A DNA stretch of 64,000 nt from Laetiporus sulphureus 93-53 (taxonomy: Eukaryota > Basidiomycota > Agaricomycetes > Polyporales > Laetiporaceae): assembly GCF_001632365.1 (NCBI RefSeq), contig NW_024468542.1:99035-163034 (forward strand), read 5' to 3'. The position numbers were made by a program, and so were the translations under genes. Shown here piece after piece: positions 23,540 to 34,779 of the stretch. The notes beneath the pieces are model-generated. The model searched no databases. It was given only the letters and a program-made list of their open reading frames with translations, and was not told the DNA's origin. The first letter of the stretch is position 1. Every line of letters begins with the position of its first letter.

Positions 23540-24570
23540 TGGCTGAAACTCTTCGAAGCCTCTATGGATATACATATACAGTCATGCTGTTCTGTATTGC
23601 AGTGCAGCCGAACGCCCGCGCATCGTTGACTGAATCTTCGCCCGGTCCCGCACGGCAACTACTATCAGCGGCCAACTAGCGCACTCCGTTTCCTGATCAT
23701 GATGGGTTCCGCGCGCGCGCGCGATTCTCGCAGAAGAAGCACATGCTGAATGGAAGTTGGCTGTTATCTGATGCATGATGCGTGAGTTCTGCTCTCTTCC
23801 GAAACGGGCAATTATCATCAGTGCATGTGGAACGTGCGTGTTCGTTTCACCGCTCCTTCACTTTCATGTCCTCGTCTGCCAATTACGCTGCCGTATCCGG
23901 ATCCTTTATGAGCGTTGCGACGTAGGCTTGGCGGACGCAGTGCCACAAGCCTTTGCCAGCATGCGCCACAATGGACGACACGATCGCGCCATCATTCTAG
24001 AGCAGCTCTATCTTCGGTGAGTTGTACCCGTCCATCAGAAGGTGTCCAATGTACAGCCCATACTTACGCTATAACTGATGTCATTTATGAATAGTCGTTG
24101 TACTAGGGCGCGCTTGTGCCGTATTGGAGAACTCTGCGTTTCCGGCACGTTAGCTCTCGGGACGCCGGGACTGCCATCAACGGCGGCTGTCGGTCGCTCC
24201 TCGTGGAATAGTTGACAGTACACGGCACGTTTGATAGGATAGGATCTCTAGGTATGTGCGCGGCACTAGCATCTCGAGTGTTAGTCGTTTTGCCTTCACG
24301 GCGATGTACTTTGCAGGAATAGATCAAACGTTAAATTGCCGATGATGTCCTTTCATCGAACGCTCTGCGCAGCCGAAGAAGTGAAACTTGGTGGAATGTC
24401 CGCTTACAGAATAGCGTAATCCGGTTACTGGCGACTTGAGGCTCGTTTTGCAAGCCACTACGAGCGAACCTTGATCTTTACACTCGGGCGACCCTATTCA
24501 GCAGCAGCATCTTCGAGAAGGCAAGGCTACTATATTTCAATGGACAAGATGGTTTAATCACGGATGTATT
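23540..24570. other. Intergenic region, no supported gene
   Basis: No gene recognised. A short (GC)n tract lies at about 23709-23721. Confidence 0.4.
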
Positions 24571-24582
24571 ATCTTGTGCACG

Positions 24583-25283
24583 TCAGAGCCCTCCGGACAT
24601 GGATTCCTGCGCCTCTCGCCACTGAGCGTATTCCAGCTGGTTCCTCTCAATCTCCTTGTACACCGCTCCCCAATCCCTGCATTCATATGTCCCATACAAG
24701 TCGATGGGCGCGGTATTCGACGGCGCAAGGAATGGCTCTAGCTGTAGATCTCCACGACACAACACCATCTGCTTCACGTAGTTCAGGCAATGCCTCGCCA
24801 GCTCCGACCGGGCGCTCTCATCGTCCTTGTCGCGGTCGAACAGGAGCTCTTCGCGGATGACGTTCAGGCAGCGCAGCTGGTGGAACATGGAGACGGTGAA
24901 CGGCTGACGATGGGGCCCGAGGTGGAGGAGCCCGGACTCGCCGGGGACGATAGAGGACCACTCGGCGATGCCGTCGGGAGTGTCGAGTTGGAAATGCATC
25001 GAGTTGTCGGAAGCCATGAGGACGTTGGGGATTTCGATGGGCCAAGCTTCTGGATAGTCATCTCCGAGGTATGCTACGGCATTGGAGCTAATAGTGAGTT
25101 ACGTGTCATTGCACGCATGTTGTCGCCTTAAAGGGCCTGCTTACTGTATTCTCTCGTGACCTCCCACATAAGTGTCTTGAGCCATATCGTCGCGCAAACC
25201 TTCACAATGAGGCTGAAGCCTACAAGCGCGAAGCTGAGAGTCGTCGGTGAGGCATGTAGGCGCTTTACGAAAGAGCTGTGCAT
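24583..25283 (-). CDS. UstYa-family (DUF3328) protein, altered HxxHC motifs
   Basis: Two exons, 25283-25145 and 25073-24583, phase 1, give 209 aa. The N-terminus has a membrane anchor (LSFALVGFSLIVKVCATIWL). The outer domain has YLGDDYPEAWP, FHQLRCLNVIREEL, ARHCLNYVKQMVLCRGD and a C-terminal GAVYKEIERNQLEYAQW, all in family order. Both signature motifs are altered. The first is HQLRC where HQLHC is expected, and the second is LARHC where HxxHC is expected, so each has lost one of its two histidines. The reading frame is otherwise clean, which argues for a diverged, perhaps non-catalytic or partner, subunit rather than a dead gene. UstYa proteins are often encoded in pairs. The gene lies 1.1 kb upstream of the precursor promoter on the same strand. 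Confidence 0.8.
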
Positions 25284-25289
25284 CCGTCG

Positions 25290-26300
25290 CTATCGAATTA
25301 GGAGACCGGCTTGCGATAGCGAGACTATTGCTAGTGAGTATTTGAGTGCTGAAGAATCATGAAAGACTCGCCCTTATGCTCTAAGAAAACAGGCTTGCTC
25401 GTTCACAGCCATCATCATGCATGGACAAGGTTCTGCCGACTGCATCGCAATCGCGGCCCCTCGGCGCCAGAGCGCCAGAAGAAAATGTAGAGAAAATGCA
25501 CGGCGAATCGGCGAAAACACGTCCCTGATATCATCCTGCTTCGACTCCCACGTCCTTTCAAACTAGGAAATTCCAAATTCCAATCCTGCGGCTCGGGTTA
25601 GCCGACTTGCTTCATTCCATCAGTACGCGCCGGAGCGAAGCGCTCCATCTCCGCATCATGACATAGCAGCATGGCTCTGGAGCCGACGGAATGAAGGAAG
25701 CATGTGGTCCATATCCGGAGGACAGCACTCAATTTGTGCATCGACTTTCCAGCATTCCCCGCCGCTACTAACGGTGTGCGAGTAAGCAGCGCCGCTGACA
25801 CAGAGGGTGCCGCTCATCGTGATTTGCTTCCGCGAGCGAACGATCCCGTACACATACTGCTGCCGTCCATTGCGAAACGTAATGCATACACCGCAGCAGC
25901 AGCTCCGACCTCCGAGATCAGCAGGACAGGCCAAGGCCGAACCACGATGCATGGGCAGTAAGGCTCGGCCTGCGCTAGCGCGGGCTCTTCTGTCAAAGAG
26001 CATATGGGGTATCCCCGTTTGACACCTCTACACATGAGAGGGAAACTTTTCCCGATGACTTGAGGTCGCTGCCAGTGCATAGCCGAGGCCCGAGGCTGTC
26101 TATGAGTTACGACTGTGCCCGTCAGGCACGACCACCATCCTCCACTACGTCCATCAGACAGCAGGGCGACGACGCACACGCACTGTTTGTTTCGTCGATC
26201 GTTTGGATAGCAGGGAACTGTACATAATCCATTGATAGCCGTCGCGCCCCGGGCCTGATCTGTTCCCCTCCCTTCCCCTCCTCCCATCCTGTGAGTATCG
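25290..26300. repeat. Intergenic DNA with copies at 28.3-28.7 kb and 55.2-55.65 kb
   Basis: No gene. The segment 25390-25700 is similar in direct orientation to about 28330-28660 (GACAAGGTTCTGC, GCATCGCAATCGC, TTCATTCCATCAGTA are shared). The segment 25750-26300 is similar in inverted orientation to about 55200-55650 (GCAGCAGCAGCTC, GATCAGCAGGACAG shared). It is therefore the 5' flank of a duplicated block carrying the 7-TM gene. Confidence 0.7.
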
Positions 26301-26309
26301 ACAACCGCG

Positions 26310-27568
26310 ATGTCCACCAAGGTCTTCGAGCATGCCTTTTACATCGGTGGCCAGATGAGCGCCATCCTCTACGGTGCGTCCTCCAATCAATTGCCCAGGA
26401 CACACAAAGACCTGATGCAGATGCCACCGATCCTAATCACCGACAGGCGTCGATCTCGTCATGTACTTCACGACGATGCAAGCGCTGCTAACAAAGTCTG
26501 ACGCGCGGCGGAGCGACCGGTTCTTCACGGTGTACAGCACGATCATGCTGCTCCTGCTCACGATCGACGTGTCGACCAACGCCGTGTGGGGCGAGCAGAT
26601 GTGGATAACGTTCCGTGACGAGCCCGGCGGTGTGCCCGAGTTCATCGCGACGCAGACTGCGGTGTGGTACGAGACGCTATCGTCGACGTCCGTCGTCGCG
26701 CTGATTTTCATGAGTGATGCGCTACTGGTGAGTGGCTGGGCTCTGATGCGAGTCACGGATCAACGATGAATGGCTGTCGCAGATCTACCGCTGTTTCATC
26801 CTCTGGGGATCCCGCTTGGTCATCATCGTCCTGCCAATTCTCGTCTACCTAGCCGCCTTCGGTGCGTCCCCACCCTTCCCAATCTCACGCCCACTCACGC
26901 CTCTCCAGCCCTCGCCATCTGCGAGCTCGTCTCCGCAGGTGTCCCGGGCGGAGACTTCTTCGCAGGCAAGTCCGTCAACTTTGGCGTGCCCTACTATGCG
27001 CTCTCAATCGCGCTCAACATCTGCCTCACGCTGCTCATCTGCGGGCGCCTCGTCTACCTCTCGCGCTTCGTGCGCGCCGCGATGGGCAGGGAGAGCGCGC
27101 AGCTCTACACGGGGCTCGCGTCGCTCATGATCGAGAGCGCAGCGCCGTACAGCATGCTCGGTATCATGTTCCTCGTGCCGTATGCGCGCGGGAGCGACGT
27201 CAGCATCGCGTTCGGGCAGGTGTGGGCGAAGCTCACGGTGAGTGCCCTCGTGTGCTTGTTCGTGAAGCGGGATGGGGTCTGATGCGGACACGTACCTGCA
27301 GTGTCTCTCGCCGCAGCTTATCGTCCTCCGCGTTGCGACGCGTCGCGCGTGGGACCGCACGACGATCAGCCAGGCACAGAGCATGCAGTTCGCGACGGGG
27401 GCGACGTCGACCGTGCAGCCGTCGACGGGCACGTCCAAGTCGGATAAGGAGGACGAGTTGTTGCCCATTACGTTCTCGACCGTCGGCGGGAACGGTGCAG
27501 CGCTGTTGAGCCCCGTCTCGGATCAGGGCTCTGGAAAGTGGAGCAGGAGCGGTGTTGGTGAGGTGTAG
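26310..27568 (+). CDS. Seven-transmembrane protein, copy 1
   Basis: Exons 26310-26373, 26447-26727, 26783-26861, 26909-27237 and 27302-27568 give 339 aa. I count seven hydrophobic spans: around MSAILYGVDLVMYF, VYSTIMLLLLTIDVS, SSTSVVALIFMSDALL, VIIVLPILVYLAAFALAI, YALSIALNICLTLLICG, SAAPYSMLGIMFLV and a last span near the fourth splice junction. A polar Ser/Thr-rich tail ends in SGVGEV. This is a type of membrane protein commonly seen in multiple copies in Agaricomycetes; its function is not known. It lies next to the second UstYa gene but has an inverted near-copy at 54-55 kb, so it moved with a duplicated block. Cluster membership is doubtful. Confidence 0.8.
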
Positions 27569-27649
27569 GGCGGATGGGGTCGAGGAGGATTTGTCGCTCG
27601 CTTGTTTCTTTGCTTGCTTGAGGTACCCAGACATCTTACTGTAGGCCTG

Positions 27650-28020
27650 TTGTACTCAGTATTCTTGATGATATCCTGCTATGATCGATATGCCTATATA
27701 ACAATTTGAATGCACCCAGAGTGAGCAAAATATACACTTCGATGTTGTACATAGTAGTATCCTTCGTCGATCAAGAACACGCGAGGATCCGCAAGTAGAC
27801 GAATTATATGGTACGCAGGTTCGCCACGAGCGATAGCGGGTGTGAAAGAGGCGGAGAGGTGGAGGGCGCTGGGAGGCGAAGCGTTCATGAGAGGAGGACA
27901 AATATTGGGCGAGACGACGGGCATAACGCCTATGAGTTGGTGGGGGCGCTTTCAAGAGGACCCTTGATAATCCCTATGGGAGGCCAGTCTGCTGTCCGGA
28001 TATGAGTAGATACTTCTGAA
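27650..28020. repeat. 3' flank of the duplicated 7-TM block
   Basis: Non-coding. Its core (CCTTCGTC-ATCAAGAACrCGCGAG and AATAGCGGGTrTGAA) recurs at about 28780-28870 in direct orientation and at about 53685-53830 in inverted orientation. This marks one edge of the duplicated segments. Confidence 0.65.
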
Positions 28021-28029
28021 GCCCGCAAG

Positions 28030-28257
28030 GTTGTGGATAGTTATATCCTAGGTACGCTACGGCATTGGAACGAATAGTAAGTTACGTCTAACAGCACGGA
28101 TGATGTCGCCTTGAAAAACGAACCCGCTTACTATATTCTCTCCTTACCTCCCACGTAAGTGTCTTGAGCCATATCATCGCGCAAACCTTCACGATGCGAG
28201 AGAAAAGCTGAGGGTCGTCGGTGAGGCGTGTAGGCGCTTCACGAAAGAGCCGTGCAT
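28030..28257 (-). pseudogene. UstYa-family 5' gene fragment
   Basis: Duplicate of the first exon, intron and first codons of the second exon of the UstYa-like gene at 24583-25283. It starts at an equivalent ATG (28257, reading MHGSFVKRLHASPTTLSF). About 13 bp are missing inside the membrane-span codons, which shifts the frame to a stop. Similarity continues through the intron and ends shortly after the position of the exon 2 start; the oxidase domain is absent. It is a non-functional relic of a roughly 700-bp direct duplication (about 25.05-25.75 kb to 28.03-28.7 kb). Confidence 0.75.
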
Positions 28258-28259
28258 CT

Positions 28260-28950
28260 GTGGCTATCGAATCAGGGGCAACAGTGACTATTGAGCATGC
28301 GCGACTCACCCTTACGCGACGCTGTAACGGAACAGGCTCGCTCGCTCGCAGCCATCCTCATGCAAGGACAAGGTTCTGCGGACTGCATCGCAATCGCCGC
28401 CCTCGGCGCCAGAGCATGCATCATATGTAGAGAAACCCATGGCCACGTCGAATCGGCGAAAAACACGTCCCTGATATCATCTGCCTCTACTCGGGCCCCC
28501 ATCCTTTCAAACCAGCAAATTGTAAATTCTAATCCTGCGGCTGGGATCAGCTGACTTACTTCATTCCATCAGTAAAACGCGCCGGAGTTGAAGCGAACCA
28601 TCCACATCGTGGAGGCTCTGGAACCGAACGGAATGAAGTAAGCATGTGGTCCATATATCCAGAGGACAGCAATGTAGTTTGTGATTTGTGCCTTGAATGC
28701 ATGCACATGATGCCCCGATCGTAGTCACTGACAGGCGTCGATCTCGTCGTATGATATACACTTTAGAGTTGTACGTAGCAGTATCCTTCGTCCATCAAGA
28801 ACGCGCGAGGGTTCGCAAGTATACGAATAGTATGGTAGGGAGCTCGCCAGCGAGCAATAGCGGGTATGAAGGCTCCTGAGAGTCCATAGGTAGACAACTA
28901 TACTTGCGTTAAAATGATGGCTTGCGCAGAGTCCACGGGTGCGTCTACTG
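28260..28950. repeat. Direct duplicate of the 25.3-25.8 kb flank
   Basis: No gene. It continues the duplication that includes the UstYa fragment, then passes into another copy of the 7-TM 3' flank near 28740-28880. Confidence 0.6.
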
Positions 28951-28957
28951 CCAGAGA

Positions 28958-30156
28958 TCACAGGTAGCGGTCCGTCACCAACGCGTGCCGGCCCCGGATG
29001 TTCATGAACGAATACTAGAAGAACCGCTCCGTCAGCCACACACCAACTCACCGCTCGCCCACTCACCTCGCTCAGATCCGGCCTCACGCCCTTGATCAGG
29101 TTCACGTACACGAGATTCGGCTCGGCGAAGAATGGGCGCAGGCCCGCAGCCTCGAGGCTCTCCCACCACGAGTTGAACCGGGCGAACGTGTGGTACCCAC
29201 TGTCCGGGCGCGCGTGGAGCTCGATCTGCAGCTGGCCGATGGGGAGGACGGGCTGCGGAGGTGGGGGAGGAGGGCCGTGTGGGTGCCGTGGAGGGGGAGG
29301 GAGAGCTGAGGCGTTGGCCCGGGTGACGTGGTCGATGAAAGTAGACAGCGCAGCAAATTCCGCGCCCTCGATGTCGATCTGCGGGAGTTGGATTAGCGAT
29401 ACACAGGCGAGCAGCACGCGACACGCACCTTGAGCACGTCGATGAACTCGTGCCCGTTCATCTGCATGAGGCTCGCAAGCGACCACACCTGCGTGCCGTC
29501 CGCCCACACGCCGTCCTGCGGCCCCAGTGCCCACGGCGCAAAGTGCGCCCTCGCCCTCAGCTCCTCGTCCTGCTCGATCTCCGGCCCAAACGCGCGCACG
29601 CTAAAGTCGTATCCCCACACCTGGCATCCGGGCACGGCGCGCAGGAGCGCAGCCTCGAAGGAAGACTCGTTGTTCACCCCGAAAGAGTAGACGACGCATG
29701 AGGGCTGCGCTGCGAGCCGGGCGAGCCCGCAGAGCCACTTGCCGCCGTCGCCGAGGGTGCCGACGCGGTCGACGCGGTGCGGGCACTGGAAGGCGGGGAT
29801 GTAGAAGTCCCAGAGGGTGTAGAAATCGTCGCGTAGTGGGAACCTGGTAGTGTACGGGAACTTAGGGTCAGCGTTAATGCGGGCGCGTAAGAAGATAAGA
29901 AAGCGCACGCCTCTACGCGCTCGGGTGTGGGCCCCCACTTGCGCACCATCATCTGACGCTCACGCAGGACCTGTTCGTAGCGTGCCTCCTCCTCCATGAC
30001 TGCCCAGCGTGTTGCATCGACGCCCCTGCCTCTGCTGAAGGAGCCGCCGTGGCCATTTGGGGGGCCTGGCGGGAAGAAGCAAAAGACGAGGAGAACGCTG
30101 ATGACTGTGAGGGCGGTGAGCAGCGGATGGCGGTAGAGGAAATGCTTTGGCGTCAT
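28958..30156 (-). CDS. METTL24-like membrane-anchored methyltransferase
   Basis: Four exons, 30156-29917, 29860-29429, 29378-29067 and 29014-28958, give 346 aa. A type II anchor (LLTALTVISVLLVFCFF) lies at about residues 12-28. The body contains YIPAFQCPHRVDRVG, GDGGKWLCGL, PSCVVYSFGVN, ESSFE, LKIDIEGAE and a C-terminal YSFMNIRGRHAL. This order matches the Methyltransf_22 / METTL24 group; GDGGKW and the IDIEGAE stretch correspond to cofactor-binding regions of SAM methyltransferases. The predicted topology puts the enzyme in the secretory lumen, where UstYa proteins and Kex2 act. A tailoring role for the nearby precursor is therefore possible, but this family is widespread in fungi and unlinked function is equally possible. 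A Pro-rich insert (PPPPPRHPHGPPPPPP region) is unusual. Confidence 0.85.
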
Positions 30157-30169
30157 TCTGGCTGCCTAG

Positions 30170-31160
30170 CGGGGTATGCAAGCGAAGGATGGAGGCCTGT
30201 TGAAGTCGGAGAGGTTGAGAACGGTGGGCTAGGGGAAATGTTAATGAGAGGAGTTGGGCGAGACGACAGGGGTAACGACGATGACTTGGCGGGGGCCCCG
30301 TTTCATGTCAGCCATGCTCGTCGTCTGCAGCGACAGCTCCGCTCACCGAGCGCTGTTTCTAGAACCCCAGTTGCGCAGCGCAAAATCCCCGGGAGACACT
30401 CGTGGTTTGCTCGAACCCTCTGAGTCGGTCTCTCGGGTATTCATGATTTTGATGTCTATCAGGTTATCAACCATGCCAGGATTGACGGCGACACGACGCG
30501 CTCAACGGAAAAAATAATGAACACTGGATTCATCCTTTCGGAATGTGACGTGAAGGCGGGGACCACCTCATCTGCGCTTCGGTGAGCTACGCGATCACTA
30601 GCACCCCTGAAAGAAGTCCAGCCGGCTTGTAATATTATTGACATACGCGATGATCAGCGTAGAACAATCGCACGCCTCACTGCCCTGCCTCTTCGCTTCA
30701 TGTTTCGCCTCTTCGCTGCTCAACGCTTGCTAGCCGACTGCTAGAGCGACTACCCAGAATCGCTGCTCGTAGCAAGTTGTCCTGTCGAGACGGCACCGTT
30801 CAATCTGTAGACGCCAGCAACCAGATCTTTGCTTTCTTAAAGTTCCTGCAAGCCGGAGAATGCATATACGTTTTCCTAATCTTGCCATGCTCGGAGAATG
30901 TGAAGGCGATGATTTGTGCTTGTGGCCACTCTACCAGCCTCTCTTCCAGGCTTTATGATGAACTTGTCTTTCATCACCCACCCAGAGCTTTCGCCTCGAA
31001 GAGACTCAAAAAAGCGTGAAACGTCGCCCTCCTCAGCCTCTTTATTATCGCCATCCGAGAGGCAGCGGATCGTCGAAATAAGTTTTCGCTCCTGAGTAAC
31101 AAGGCGAATTGCCCTCTCAATCGCAGGCGAAAAGGATAGCAACATAAGACACATCAAGAT
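30170..31160. repeat. Intergenic DNA with a direct repeat flanking a gene fragment
   Basis: No gene. The stretch 30720-30890 (CTTGCTAGCCGACTGCTA, ACTACCCAGAAyCGyTGCTCG) recurs at about 31360-31530. The stretch near 31104-31160 (GAATTGCCCTCTCAATCGCA) recurs near 31652-31710. The two copies bracket the methyltransferase fragment. Confidence 0.65.
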
Positions 31161-31166
31161 AGGTTC

Positions 31167-31337
31167 GAAAGAGTAGACGACACACGAGGGCTGCGCGGCG
31201 AGCCGGGCGAGTCCGCAGACCCACTTGCCGCCGTCGGCGAGGGTGCCGACGCGCTCGACGCGGTGCGGGCACTGGAAGGCCGGGATGTAGAAGCCCCAGA
31301 GGATGTAGAGGACGCTGCGCGACGGAAACCTGGCAGT
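31167..31337 (-). pseudogene. Methyltransferase gene fragment
   Basis: About 170 bp that copies the start of exon 2 of the METTL24-like gene (YIPAFQCPHRVERVG, ADGGKWVCGLARLAAQPSCVVYSF). It ends abruptly at TCTTTC, exactly where the parent continues with GVN. No other exons are present. The sequence differs only slightly from the parent, so the copy is fairly recent. Confidence 0.8.
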
Positions 31338-31774
31338 GGATGGCATACTTCTACACTGCTCAACGCTTGCTAGCCGACTGCTATAACGATTACCCAGAAC
31401 CGTTGCTCGCAGCAACTTCTCCCTTCGGGATGGCACCGTCCAACATGTAGACACCGGCAATCAGGCTTTTACTCCCTCAAAGTCCCTGCAGACCAGAGAG
31501 TGCACATCCGTCTTCCTAATGTTCAGAGACTCTGGAGAGCGTGAAGCGTCTTGCCCTTCTCAACCAGCAGATCATCGACCGCGCGGCTGGGTACCCGTGC
31601 AAGACAATTTCTGCAACTCAGCTTGCAAAGTATCTATATCTCCCTGTTGGCGAATTGCCCTCTCAATCGCAGGTGAAAAGAGTAGCTACATAAGACACAT
31701 CGAGATAGTTTCAAAAACAAGTCCACAGATTCCAGTCAGAAACTAACAACGACCGACTCCCCATCAATCTGCCT

Positions 31775-33487
31775 TCAGACATCAAACTGGAAGTCCTCTT
31801 CCAACCCATCAAGAGCGTCCCCACCAAACTCGATCAACGCGTCCTCCTCTGCTATGGCTTTTGTCACCCCGCCAACCATACCAGCCGGCGCAGCAGCGGA
31901 AGCAGCCTTCATCCTGCCCAACCCGCCTTCTGTCCTGCTTCTTGATGCCTCGCCTGCAGCCTTTGTAGCCGGTACCAAGCGACCAGTGACGCTCTTGCTT
32001 TGCGTGGCTGTTCCTGTGGACCTTGTCGACCTCGCTGGTACGTTACCGACCGCAGCCCTACCAGAAGGTGTCGCAACGGCTGGCCTTCTAGCCGCTACTG
32101 TACTCGACTTTGTCGCACTCGAAGGAATCACTCGAGCAGCGGGCACCGCAGGCTTCCTCGCACCAGTCACGCTGCGTGCTGCCGACGCCGCAGTAGAGCG
32201 CGTGAGCCGGCTGGTCGTGCTCGTGGCAGTGCGAGTGGACGTCGTAGGCGCTGGCTTGGCAGCGCCGGCGCCGGCGCCGATGGCGGATCTGCTTGTGCTA
32301 GTGGAAGTGGCGGATGCGGAACGCGTCGGGATGGTGGTCGTCTTGGTCGTTCGCGAGGGCGCGCGGGTGGGTGGACCGCTGGTCGCTGATGGCGCGGAGG
32401 AGATGGCGGAGGGTGGGCGCGTGGGTGGCTGGGGTGTAGATGTGGGTGGCTGGGGTGTAGGTGTGGTCGTGGCATTGGACTCTGCTACGCTTGATGGAGA
32501 GAAGAAGATATCATCCTCGTCATCTGTACATAATAGTTTATCGATATGAGATGTGACTCATGAGTAGACCACTGACGTACCGAGCTCAGGAAGTTCGAGC
32601 CTTTCCCATTTAGACGGATCCGCGACGAACCCGCTCGCGAGCCATACCTCTTCCGAATCGATCTCGATCTCGATGTCCGCAGCATAGTACGCATCCACGG
32701 AGTCGTCGAACTTGGGGCAGTAAGCCATTTCCAGTAGGGTCTTACCAACCACACTGTAATCGGGCATCTCGAACGGGGGCTCGTACGGCGGGACTGCACA
32801 CGAACAATCATGAAGCGCACCCGCAGAACCTATTTGCGCCAAGGCACTCACTGATCGCCGTCGGGGGCATGTACTCGATCTCATCATAGTCCTCCTCCTG
32901 CACCTCGACCTTCTCTTCCTCGGCCTCCGCCTCCGCGACGCTCACATCCCCATCGCTCACATCCCAGTGGTTCCCCGTCGTGATCGGCGTCTTGAAGCAG
33001 TTGCCCACCAGACTCGGCCGCGGCGCGCGCAGGCTCTTCCGCGCGGACGACGGGCGGAGAAGCGCCCCGGGACTGATGGCGGGCTTCGCTGGGGTGTCGT
33101 CGGCGTCGAGGAGGGACAGCTTGGCGAGCTTCCCTGTTTTGGGAGCCGGGCTTTCGAAGGGCACGGCGGGCGCGACGCGGTTGGGGAAGGGCGTCTTGTC
33201 GCCGAGCGGGCGAGCGATGCGCACCATGGGCTTGATACTGTTGCTCAAGGCCTTATGGCTCTCTACAATGGGGTCCTGTGAGAGAGAAGCTAATGCGATA
33301 GAGCAGTCAACTCACGGACGGTCAGCGGCCGACGGGGGGTTTGCAAGCTCTTGCCCTTTGCATTGACTGTCATGCTGAGGCCGTAGACGTTTTCTTGAGG
33401 ACCATTCTTGCCTTTCAGGCCTCTGGCTGGGGTCTTGAATGACGGACCATCTCCATGGTTCAGATCGAGTGGGCGTGAGCTCAGCAT
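31775..33487 (-). CDS. Securin-like protein (Cut2/Pds1 type), candidate
   Basis: Four exons, 33487-33320, 33275-32852, 32793-32581 and 32523-31775, give 517 aa. Most of it is predicted to be disordered. The N-terminus carries FKTPARGLKGKNG, QENVYGL and TPRRPLT. Next come VRIARPLGDKTPFPNR, several basic patches, an acidic stretch (EEEKVEVQEEDYDEIEYMPP) and a compact segment PPYEPPFEMPDYSVVG. The C-terminal third is Ser/Thr/Ala/Arg-rich and ends in an acidic tail (LDGLEEDFQFDV). Short degron-like N-terminus, the RPLGDKTPFPNR element and an acidic middle resemble fungal securins, which inhibit separase until anaphase. Securins are poorly conserved, so this is a candidate only; another cell-cycle scaffold is possible. 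Confidence 0.45.
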
Positions 33488-33499
33488 TGCTGGGCGAAG

Positions 33500-34720
33500 A
33501 GAGCAGTGAGGCCGTGAACAGGAAAACGTGTGGGATCACCGCCAGACACAGTCGGGGGCGATACCAAAACAATGTATATTCTCCAGGAATCAAAAGTAGT
33601 TTTTCGTTCGTCGTGATTTGGTTTCAGAGTACAACGAATGAACAGATCAGAGAGAGTCCAGCATCAATATTGACCTACAAAAAAACAAGTCGAAGACAAG
33701 TTCGACTTCGGGCGCTTGAGAAGAACGCGGCCAGCACGTGATCGCGCTATGGGCGGCTATTAATTGCGGCCACCGCAACCATTCAGTTGGGCAAACCCAT
33801 TCAGTTGGCCCCTCCCAGGCTTTCATTTCGAGGACTGCACCCGTCGATACTTCATTCACTCACGTAAATTTTATTTAGCGGGTAAAATATCGCGCCGAGG
33901 TGCGCTGAATACTTTTACACGGTGAAACGACTTCTATTAATAATGATGTTGGGCAGATCGAGGTTCTGATCAATTACTTTGCTTTCTGCCTGATCTTACT
34001 TTGATATACGAATAAGAAGACGGCCTCCCGCGAGTAACATCCTGCGATATCGCATATCTGTGCCACCCATGGAGGGATCCTCGGAATCCGCTCCATGCAA
34101 CATGTGCAGCGAGAAGAGGTCTGGGTGCAAAGCTGAGCGTCGGACTCTGCACGCTCAGGCTCGAACGCGTAAGGACAAGGGCGCGAGGTCCGCTTACTTC
34201 ATGCGAATGCACCCGGTTAAAATGAAGCTGAAGTCTCCGACGAGTCACGACGACTTGCGATATTTGTCCAGCTCGCCCACAGTTGCGCGACCCTGGCCTG
34301 GTGTCGAGAGAAGATCATATCCGAAATCCTCTGCGGTCGTTAGAGGATGCCGAAGGTCGGTTCTTCTCTGCCCTCGAAGGATATGGTGAGAGTGCGGGAA
34401 TAAAACATATCTATGATCTTATCCGTCTGCCACTCAAGAATCTGGCTCGCTACTGGGTTTTCCTCTGACATCTCGCTGCATGTGTTGACCTCCATTCGTG
34501 CTCGATCAGCGCGTAATTGGAGGCATGGGCACTATCCCCACCGCTCACGGCGTGTTGTGCAAATCACGTCCGGCTTTGTACCATGTAGTAACAAACCTCA
34601 ACGATTGCCCAGATGTATGTGACCTCTTTTCCAGTGACCCTGTGCAGCCACTGACAATTTTGCGCGATATAGGATGACTTATCTCCTGATGAACTGAACG
34701 TACTATGGTATAAATATGTA
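33500..34720. other. Intergenic region, no supported gene
   Basis: It must hold the promoter of the securin-like gene. I recognise nothing else. Confidence 0.4.
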
Positions 34721-34779
34721 AATGAGAATGGGGCAATCAGTCGTACGCGTTTACTGGCTTGACTGCATGTTATATTCAC

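Noticed and set aside
23709..23723. (GC)n alternating tract
   Set aside because: Short dinucleotide repeat; possible Z-DNA but nothing to support a function.
29040..29433. Plus-strand open frames opposite the methyltransferase gene
   Set aside because: Shadows of the GC-rich coding strand; the minus strand has the conserved methyltransferase blocks and splice sites.
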